64,000 bases of DNA from contig JAGKQI010000047.1 in assembly GCA_018806915.1 (NCBI GenBank), forward strand, positions 1,178,001 through 1,242,000, given 5' to 3'. The position numbers and the translations under genes were made by a program. Under the pieces are notes generated by a model, which saw nothing but the letters and a program-made list of their open reading frames with translations, was not told where the DNA came from and searched no databases. Of the stretch, positions 56,297 to 64,000 are shown in pieces. Source of the stretch: Phytophthora colocasiae (taxonomy: Eukaryota > Oomycota > Peronosporomycetes > Peronosporales > Peronosporaceae). The number at the start of each line of letters is the position of its first letter. Within the stretch, counting starts at the first letter, position 1.

Positions 56297-57313
56297 ATGC
56301 ATCGTGCCAAGCCTAAAGCTGCTCTCACTGTATGTAACTCAAGATCACATTTGTAGTCTAAATATCCTAAAACTTCTCTTAATATTCTGTAGATCATGGA
56401 GAAGCGAATTCCACAGAACCCCAAGTACAAGAACACTCAAAGCAAAATCGATTCAGGCTCCACAGTGAACAAAGTCCGTCTGATCTGTACGCTCTCGTCT
56501 CATGTTTTCTTTAAAAAAATCATATCTCTAACCATAAAATCTCTTCCAGCAAACAAAGAGTTCCTAAAACGTCGTGATGAAACATTCCGTCGGATCACGT
56601 GTCGTTGTCTAGCTGAACTTTTCTCCGAGTATGAAGATACTGGAAGCTTCACTCAGCCAGAAATGGTCGCAAGAATGGTCAAAGGAGCCGATGGAGAGTT
56701 CACAATGGAGCGTGTCCCTGCTAATGAAGATAACCAGGAAAATCGCGGTCCTCGGATCGTCAGTTATGACGCAGAGGAGAACGAAGACTACGATCCACCC
56801 TACCTGGTACTGGATACTCGAAGCAAAGAAGAATTTTCAACCAACCGCATCCACCGAGCCAAAAACTACCCCACTACGTTCCTAAATCGAGACCTTCTAC
56901 TGCCGGAAATGCATCATTTCAAGAACCAGGACAGCAAATTGATCATTGTCTACGATTTGGACGACAAAACGGTGGCTCAAACCGCTCATACGTTGGTACA
57001 GCGTGGATTCGACAACATTTACGTGCTGACAGGCGGAATTATTGACTACGCTGACGAATTTCCGGATCATATTGAGGGAACGCCACTCCCTCCGAAGCCT
57101 ATAGACCCGAAGCGACCCAAACGCGACATGTACAAGAACTCGGCAGCTCTTAGCTCCATTGGCACTCGGAGCGTCCGTAGTGCCACTACAAAGAAGAAAG
57201 GAACGATATCCGATATCAGCTCTGTTATGAGCAACCTCAGTGTGGCTGACTCGGTCATTTCCAAGGCTACTGCACGTAAGGAACGAGTTGGAGGTACTGT
57301 CAACTACAGATAA
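56297..57313 (+). CDS. CEP41: CEP41-like centrosomal/flagellar rhodanese-domain protein
   Basis: Three exons, 56297-56329, 56393-56486 and 56550-57313, encode 296 residues. The N-terminal MEKRIPQNPKYKNTQSKID matches the CEP41 signature (KRIPQNPRY). A rhodanese domain spans about 125-225 (LVLDTRSKEEF, NIYVLTGGI), but the catalytic loop reads IVYDLDDKT, with no Cys, so it cannot be a sulfurtransferase. CEP41 promotes tubulin glutamylation in cilia. A downstream start at the ATG of MEKRIP within exon 2 is equally good if the first exon is not used. The tail is basic, Ser-rich and ends GGTVNYR. Confidence 0.85.
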
Positions 57314-57380
57314 ATGGGAGGTTTCAAGCTTGGTAGTAAATTCTTCAAAAACAACAAAGAAGAAATCTTGATCATGAGTT

Positions 57381-59478
57381 TTACGGATATACAATACGTA
57401 GTGCAGGTGCAGGGCTAATGGCCATGTTCTCGTCGTCCAGGTCAATAAAGTAGTAAGTGCCTACCCAAGTTGCATCACAAGCGACGGAGTACTGGATGAT
57501 CTGTAGGTTTTCTCCCGTTGGATTCATGAGAATCGGTGCGTATTCAGACGATGAAGATATGTTAAAACTGTCAGCTGTGCCGTCTATGATTTTCTGGAGG
57601 TTGGTGCAATAGGGAGAATCGGCAACTACCAGCACACCCCACATTTCCATCGTGATGTAATCATCCATCCACGGCCAGAAGAAGGAAATCCCAGTGCTAT
57701 CCAGGAAAATCGAATTATACGATGAGCGTAAATTCTTTACATCTCGTGGCAATTCACTGAGCAGAGTCTGACCAAGCCCCAATGTTCTCAAACCTGGAAT
57801 CTCAAAAACATCCGGAGGAACTTGTGTGATTGGATTTCCCGTGACAGCTAGATACTTCGGCTCCAAACGCACAAGTACTGGAGGTATAGAGGTTAACTGG
57901 CCGTATTCGAGCTGGATGTACCCTTTCTTGGGCCACTTGGTGTCTAAATCTTCAGGTATTGTGCGTAGATTTGTGACGCAGAACTCAAAGTCGTACAGAT
58001 TTTGTGGAAAATCCTCGGACTGAAAGCCGATGGGTAATACCCCGTCGGTCATATTCACACGAGCGAGATACAAGGACAAAGTATTTGGATGATTCGCGCT
58101 TGTGAACGCTGCCGACTCACCCCAGTCGAGGATCGTGGAGTTGTACACTTTTACACCATGCAGTCCATGAAAATCATTGAAAGTATCCGGAATTTCCAGC
58201 TTCGGGCAGTGGGAGATCAGTAATTGAACAACCGTTGAGCTGTCGAACTCGCTCCATTTTGTCAGAACTTCTTCTTTTGTACCAGAAATCCCCAACGTGT
58301 AGCAATCCAGACCGACCAAGTAACAGGATGGTTGAGACGTTGCCCACGGTCTCACTTGCAGTAAACATTGGGGTAGTGTTGGCTGCACGGAAGCGGCAAT
58401 ATGAAGAGCAAGTACTACAATTCCCCACACTCCGAATATCCAGTGAGCTGCACGTAGTATCCACATCTCTCGTTTGAAGTACGTACGGCTTCGAAATCTG
58501 GGAGGATTTCGACAAGGAGGGGGCAACTGTGGTCAATTTCTCCACCATATTCACTTGATTCTTCTTTCGAGGCAGGTACTGTAGCAATTCCTTAATATTT
58601 GTTGTCGTAATAATCAAACCCAGCGTGAAAAACGTTCGACTTGCTAGATCCGACCAGGAAACCACCACGACCATCCGAAATTCGTTTAGAACTCGAGCAG
58701 CCCACTGGTCATTCCGCCATAAGTCGTCATAAAATCCCATCATATTCGAGTCGTATTGGTCCAGGTAACTCAGTACAATTAGCAGTTCTACCCCCATACA
58801 AGTCATGAGATCGAGTGCGCCGTCCAATACGATACAAGAGAATCGTCTCCGAGCTTCATCCCCTTTGAAAAAGATTGAGTAAATCAGAACTGAAGACCAG
58901 CAGTTAATCACGAGTAAAACCACGTAAAACCGGTTCAGTAGAGTTCTCGGAAGTAACACACTCATGCGGTAAGCTTGGACAGTTTGCAGCCCCGTTTCAA
59001 TGACTTCTCGAATGATCAACAACGAGTGGAAATGAGATCCATTGACTCCGAAAAATCCGTGACGATCTGACAGGATTTCATACATTTTGGTAGCACTTCG
59101 AAGCACTGCAGAACTGGTACGGTTGTTTTTTTCTTCTTTGGGTTTCTCATCGGCAGAGCAAGAAGTCCAGGGGGTGAATGCAAGTGAACGCTGCCAAAGT
59201 GAACCACTGAGCATCAGGATTAAACACAAGGCGTGTAGAGCAGCCATGACAGCGTGTATAATTGCGATGGTACGATGATATGGTGGAGACATTCCGATCT
59301 GGAAGATTTCGAGGTAATTGTTGAGATATGTGTCCTCCAGCTTCCAGTAGGCATAGCTGTATAAAGCAGTGTAGGCACACGTAACAAGATGGACTACCAG
59401 AATAACGATCCAGCAGAGCAAGAAGGACCAGTACGAGAGTTTCACGACTTCGGAGGTTTTAGACAGCAATCGAGACAT
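57381..59478 (-). pseudogene. Polytopic membrane/LRR-like family, copy 3 (frameshift)
   Basis: Two long overlapping frames on the minus strand. The first starts at ATG 59478 (MSRLLSKTSEVVKLSYWSF) and carries five helices (for example FYVVLLVINCWSSVLIYSIF, FRMVVVVSWSDLASRTFFTL) to LLQYLPRKKNQVNMVEKL. The second (to 57381) carries REMWILRAAHWIFGVWGIVV, the Cys ectodomain, LAVTGNPITQVPPDVFE and the complete tail. The switch falls between about 58545 and 58490, in a linker where copies 1 and 2 have about 30 more residues. No plausible intron bridges it (the best GT-AG pair is 28 bp). The same shift is present in copy 4, so it predates that copy. Confidence 0.75.
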
Positions 59479-60311
59479 CGTAGACGTTAATGGACTGCAG
59501 AATGAATTGTGAAAATATAGTACGTAGAAGCACACGATTCCTTCCGTTGAATATTTTTAGCTTTGATCTCGTGATGGACCACTACAACCTTGGCACTCGG
59601 ACTACCAGTGCCTGCTAGTTATAGTGTTCGCACTAACGCTAACTGTAGAGTTGGCGACCCTGTATATAAACAGTTAGTTAGTGTGTAGTAAATTTTACTA
59701 ACATGTTGGTGGAGTTAGACGCTCACCCGTCCCTTACTGATCCTGAGCCCACAGTTCTGTTGACTGTTGAATGTTGAAGCTTTCTGTCGATTCGGGTTTG
59801 TGCGCTACCGGTATCAAAGACCGAGCCCTTTCCAGCTGCTTCAGATATCGTTGGCGGTCAGATGACAATGATCGGTTGGCTATCGAAGCGCCAACCGCCC
59901 TCGTTCGTTTCTCAGTTTACTTTTTTAAACAACGAGGTCACCTTCGTAAAGACCGCGACCAGGTGCTTTGAGATGCCCTCTCCATCGACAACCTCCAAGA
60001 AGGCCCGGTCTTACTTAGACGCATTCAACGTCGCTACGCCGGCTGCCAAGCCGACAAAATTCGACATAGCGATATATCTTACTCGTATTGGGTCTACGAA
60101 TAAAGGGAAATGCAAGTCGTGTGGCTACCCCGTTCCTTGGGCTCGAGACCGCGTACACAAACTTGCGAGCGAAAGTGCGCAGGACAATACTACTATAGTA
60201 CTGTAGTTATATAGGAAGTCCACAACAAACAGGGTAACACGTTTGCTAACAGCACTAACAGTAAGTTAGTGTGTAGTAATTCTAGCAAACATGTTGGCGG
60301 AGTACACTAGG
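59479..60311. other. Intergenic with hAT/BED-like fragment and repeated motif
   Basis: A motif of about 45 bp (TTAGTGTGTAGTAA...CATGTTGG) occurs twice, at about 59675-59720 and 60260-60305, as a direct repeat bracketing the stretch. Inside, a plus-strand frame (about 59862-60206) contains FDIAIYLTRI and CKSCGYPVPWARDRVHKL, resembling the zinc-finger start of a hAT-type transposase; the rest is absent. The two flanking motifs could be remnants of element ends. Confidence 0.5.
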
Positions 60312-61570
60312 CCTAGTTATAGAACTATGTACCAATATGATTCGTATATGATGGGATTTTATGACGCCTTATGGTGGAGAGTCCTCAAACCTGGAATCTC
60401 AAAATCATCCGGAGGAACTTGTGTGATCGGATTTCCCGTGACAGCTAGATACTTCGGCTCCAAACGCACAAGTACTGGAGGTATAGAGGTTAACTGGCCG
60501 TATTCGAGCTGGATGTACGCTTTCTTGGGCCACTTGGTGTCTAAATCTTCGGGTATTGTGCGTAGATTTGTGACGCAGAACTCAAAGTCGTACAGATTTT
60601 GTGGAAAATCCTCGGACTGAAAGCCGATGGGTAATACCCCGTCGGTCATATTCACACGAGCGAGATACAAGGACAAAGTATTTGGATGATTCGCGCTTGT
60701 GAACGCTGCCGACTCACCCCAGTCGAGGATCGTGGAGTTGTACACTTTTACACCATGCAGTCCATGAAAATCATTGAAAGTATCCGGAATTTCCAGCTTC
60801 GGGCAGTGGGAGATCAGTAATTGAACAACCGTTGAGCTGTCGAACTCGCTCCATTTTGTCAGAACTTCTTCTTTTGTACCAGAAATCTCCAACGTGTAGC
60901 AATCCAGACCGACCAAGTAACAGGATGGTTGAGACGTTGCCCATGGTCTCACTCGCAGTAAACATTGGGGTAGTGTTGGCTGCACGGAAGCGGCAATATG
61001 AAGAGCAAGTACTACAATTCCCCACACTCCGAATATCCAGTGAGCTGCACGTAGTATCCACATCTCTCGTTTGAAGTACGTACGGCTTCGAAATCTGGGA
61101 GGATTTCGACAAGGAGGGGGCGACCGTGGTCAATTTCTCCACCATATTCACTTGATTCTTCTTTCGAGGCAGGTACTGTAGCAATTCCTTAATATTTGTT
61201 GTCGTAATAATCAAGATCGGACCAGGAACCACCACGACCATCCGAAATTCGTTTAGAACTCGAGCAGCCCACAGGTCATTGCTCGATGAATTACCACGCA
61301 ATGTGACGAATTTATCTCCGATGGTTGAAATTATTTACATGGATTTCCTTCTTCTGGCCTTGGATGGATGATTACATCAAGACATAAGGTCAACTGACAG
61401 CTTTTGGTTCCCTACTGTATCAACCTCCAGAAGATCGTTAATGGCACAGCTGACTCTTTTAACGTGTCATTATCTTATGCACTAATTCTCATGAATCCAC
61501 TTGCTACTATATCGAACTGGATGATGAAAACCATCAGTCCTGCACCTCCGTTAGCCGTACTATAAACCAT
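60312..61570 (+). pseudogene. Polytopic membrane/LRR-like family, copy 4, internally inverted
   Basis: On the plus strand a short piece equals the family text YDSYMMGFYDALWW (60312-60361). On the plus strand again, 61282-61570 equals the family tail (LDELPRNVTNL, INLQKIVNGTADSFN, TISPAP). The part that belongs between them, from NDLWAARVLNEF to IPGLRTL, is present at about 60375-61281 but on the minus strand. It is about 99 percent identical to copy 3 (57790-58710), apart from a gap of about 29 bp near 61215, while the plus-strand flanks differ much more. The N-terminal third of the gene is missing. The inverted part also carries copy 3's frameshift. Confidence 0.75.
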
Positions 61571-61607
61571 CATTTTTAAGTAATACTTGGATATTATCCT
61601 GTCGGGT

Positions 61608-61964
61608 TTAAATTCCCTTAGCGTATCTATTCATCGCGATCGCCATCTCAACGTCGTTCTTGGAGAGTCCCCCACAGTCGTGCGTACTTAGTGTCACATC
61701 CACGCGGTTGTAGACATTGAACCACTCCGGGTGGTGACCCATTTGCTCGGCTAGTAGTGCTGTGCGGTTCATAAATCCCCAAGCCTCATTGAAGTCTTGG
61801 AACTGGAAACTGCGACGGATTGCGTCACGATCGGGCACTTGTTCCCACGCGTTGGTGATCTGCTGATAGGCTGCAGTACGCTCAGCATCCGTAAGGAGCG
61901 TAGGGACAGCACGGGAGGAGAAACTGCGTTGCACAGGCTTGGACAACTTGCGGAGGAGACTCAT
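61608..61964 (-). CDS. Pterin-4a-carbinolamine dehydratase (PCBD), probably mitochondrial
   Basis: 118 residues from ATG 61964. A basic, Ser-rich N-terminus ([19 protein letters not shown]) looks like a mitochondrial presequence. The PCBD core follows: [60 protein letters not shown] and [18 protein letters not shown]. The active-site histidines of HHPEW and STHDCG are present. The enzyme dehydrates 4a-hydroxytetrahydrobiopterin during aromatic amino-acid hydroxylation; a mitochondrial or moonlighting form is possible. The frame upstream opens with TTG, so ATG 61964 is used. Confidence 0.88.
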   Translation of the reverse strand: MSLLRKLSKPVQRSFSSRAVPTLLTDAERTAAYQQITNAWEQVPDRDAIRRSFQFQDFNEAWGFMNRTALLAEQMGHHPEWFNVYNRVDVTLSTHDCGGLSKNDVEMAIAMNRYAKGI

Positions 61965-62134
61965 ATTGAAGGAAAATCGGATAATGTTGGAGATTTTATC
62001 CGAGGGTTTCAAACAGTTTAGACGCTGGTGTTTAAACCAAGAGAATGTTGAGACGCTGTAGTATAAAACATCAATGTTTTAATCCACTTGAAGATCGATT
62101 GCCGTTCGCTATTCTGTATTGTGGATTTCATTCA

Positions 62135-63240
62135 AAATTCCCAAGGGCGGTTCATTGAATCGACCCGAGGCGAACCGCCGCCCAATCGCCAGACCTATCA
62201 AAATGACTAGATTTCATGACTGTTCAGTGTTTCATCTCACAACAATGGCGAGCGTGGATAGCACTACAAGCGAAGACATGGTTGGTCGCGGCGACACGAC
62301 AGACCCCTCGCCGCAGCGAGAGGATGCGCGTAGCAGACGTGTTTCGCAGCGAGTCCATCCTTATTCTGCTTGCTCACATGCGAGGAGGTCTCTGCATGAA
62401 GAGCTGAGTCCCGAGAGCATCCAACTGGCACAAGATTCGCCGCGCTTCACTTCATCAACAGCGAGCACGGCTGAAAGCAATGCTCATGGATCCATAACTC
62501 CGCAGCACCCTGCTACATGTCCATCCTCACCATCAAGTTCAGCGAGAACTCCCCCATAAGAAGGTCACCAAGGCTGGGTCAGATTGAGTCAGCTGGAGCT
62601 GGCATTAGCACTCCAGAAGCGGACTCGTTGGCGCGGGTTGCAGCAAACACCGAGAGCGTGGCATTAGTTCGTCGATCACCCCGTCTTATGCAGCGAGCTA
62701 CACGCGATGGTGGTGAGCGTCCATCGACTGATGGACACCTATACAGGCTTGTCGTGAAGCCGATAGTCAAGGCCGCTGTCAGCCAACGTGACACGTCCGG
62801 TGACGCGCTGGAAGTGTATGCTGTTGAGGGCGCGTCGTTCAGCAGCATTGTGGAGAAGATATGGCATAAATTCCGCGAATTCATGAAGGGGAGGGCGGTA
62901 AAATCACAAGAGACTTCGTAAATTTCTTGTCGGTCGAGGTCGTTGCTCGTTGGTATGTCCCTGTGGATTCATAGACGCGAATCCAATTGCTTATTGTCTT
63001 CAAATCCTTGTTGTAAACGCGAGCGAGCTCCTTTTTTGAGTAACCAAGGTTGTAGTATCCGTACAAACAGTGTAAAACTGTGTTAGGGTGGGCATGTTGT
63101 GTCGCGACCGCAGCTTCCATCTTACACAACGCTGTTTGCCTTAGATGAGAGAGTGAAGCAACGAAGATCTTGCTTTGGTCGATTGCCCGTCGGTTCGCCC
63201 TAAGGGTCGCGAATCGGCCCAGTTTGGGAAATTTCGCTGA
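62135..63240. mobile_element. Degenerate TIR transposon with Tc1/IS630-like HTH fragment
   Basis: The two ends resemble each other as inverted repeats of about 50 bp with roughly 70 percent identity: GGGCGGTTC...GGCGAACCG...CCCAATCG at 62140-62190 and the complementary arrangement at 63178-63235. Inside, a minus-strand frame (63249-62881) contains YNLGYSKKELARVYNKDLKT and SNWIRVYESTGTY, a helix-turn-helix of the Tc1/mariner or IS630 type. The catalytic part is missing. On the plus strand there are two frames with Arg-Arg-Ser-Pro motifs (62119-62559, 62517-62921) with no recognised family. Confidence 0.55.
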
Positions 63241-64000
63241 AAACGACAATACCTATGAGCATACTTAAGTAATCATATTTAGTTTGACTCCAGTGATAAA
63301 TTCCGCGCGACAGCACGAATTCGATAGTGAAACTTGCTAGATTATTTATGCTGATAGCTGGTCACAGCTGGACGACGCCACGCCCAAGAATGGCGAGTAT
63401 AATACAACATTGAACTGCAGCCAATGCGGGCCGTCAGGGAGGCAAGAAGCCGCTGGGGTAGAGGCAGTTTGTGGAGGTGTTCGTGCACGCAATGGATACG
63501 GCGAAAAACGCGCCGTTGAAGATGAACTTGACGATGGTGTTCTTCGCGACGTCGGTTTGCTGGTGGTGTCTGGCGGGACTCTGTAGCTTCATCGTCTTGG
63601 ACACTCTGCGTCAAGGGGGTGAACGTACCGCTAGGCAAAGCCAAAGTGGAGCCCGAGGAGCTTGTGACAGCCTCCTCGATGGTGCGGGTGGCGTCGGAGG
63701 TGGACGAAGTGAAATGAGGCCCCGCAAAACAAAAGAATGCTAGTTAACCATTTGTTGAAGTGCGAGTTGCGTACACCATTGTAAAGAGGGAAGTCTCCTC
63801 TATCTCTTGAGGGTCTCAAAAAAATTTCCATTCAGCCGTTTCAGAGAAAAGTGACATTGAAAAAGTTGCCTCGGACTCGCCGAAGAAATATCGATTTTTT
63901 ATTGGTCAGATTAGTGCAAAATTTCAAGCGGAATCGATTGGTGCTATTTATAGCACTCAATTCACAGTCCTTCTGTGTTTAACTGAACTTTTGAATTTTC
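63241..64000. other. Window end, no supported gene
   Basis: Overlapping frames on both strands (63342-63831 minus, 63471-63743 plus) have biased composition but no recognised motif. One plus-strand frame includes a hydrophobic stretch (TSVCWWCLAGLCSFIVL). No repeat ends were identified. The last 200 bp are AT-rich. Confidence 0.35.

Noticed and set aside
58490..58580. Programmed frameshift or mini-intron in copy 3
   Set aside because: No slippery heptamer was seen; the only GT-AG interval that restores frame is 28 bp, and the linker is also shorter than in other copies, so a deletion is simpler.

Overview
The window is nuclear DNA from an oomycete, most likely a Phytophthora or close relative (inference). 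Genes are compact and eukaryotic, on both strands, with short GT-AG introns of about 45-90 bp, and two carry the oomycete-type initiator/flanking promoter element. Pathogen-effector families are present: a broken Crinkler (CRN) with an LFLAK-type motif, a CRN-like pseudogene, and a small secreted RXLR-dEER-like protein. Flagellar genes (BBS5, CEP41) fit a zoospore-forming organism. No rRNA, tRNA or CRISPR was seen.

Layout. 1-3.1 kb: 3' end of a leucine-rich-repeat gene, BBS5, and a FAR1-type DNA-binding protein. 3.2-6.3 kb: a repeat island with one TIR element nested in another, plus a second copy of the inner family. 6.4-11.1 kb: a bZIP-like gene, AP-1/2 beta-adaptin and the Pol I/III subunit RPC19. 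11.2-12.7 kb: a decayed CRN gene. 13.1-23.7 kb: an SDR oxidoreductase, a 12-exon C2CD5 orthologue, a PPIL1 cyclophilin, a large RNI-type LRR protein and a Nudix hydrolase. 23.9-30.2 kb: a frameshifted membrane/LRR-like gene, an apparently domesticated hAT-like gene, and a pogo-like element sitting in one arm of an inverted duplication. 30.4-38.3 kb is dense housekeeping: APC13, a TKL kinase, DCC1, the RXLR-like candidate, an ARM/HEAT protein, tRNA 2'-phosphotransferase, a type I membrane protein and a mini EF-hand protein. 38.6-42.6 kb encodes one polypeptide with two complete MAP kinase domains and two C-terminal WW modules. 42.8-49.5 kb is a tandem triplet of acetylornithine-deacetylase-like M20 genes with a CRN-like pseudogene between copies 2 and 3. 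49.7-57.3 kb: a diacylglycerol lipase, glutamate 5-kinase, a second membrane/LRR-like copy and CEP41. 57.4-61.6 kb: a third copy and a fourth whose central 0.9 kb is inverted in place. The end holds a PCBD dehydratase and transposon debris.

The most notable items are the tandem MAPK-WW fusion; the four-member membrane/LRR-like family in which every copy carries lesions and one an internal inversion; the M20 triplet with 6, 4 and 3 introns; and the nested or dated transposon insertions. Housekeeping genes are intact and tightly packed (two convergent stops lie about 25 bp apart), while lesions concentrate in effector, membrane-family and transposon loci. Exon joins were worked out by hand from splice signals, reading frame and family similarity; family names rest on remembered protein features, not searches.
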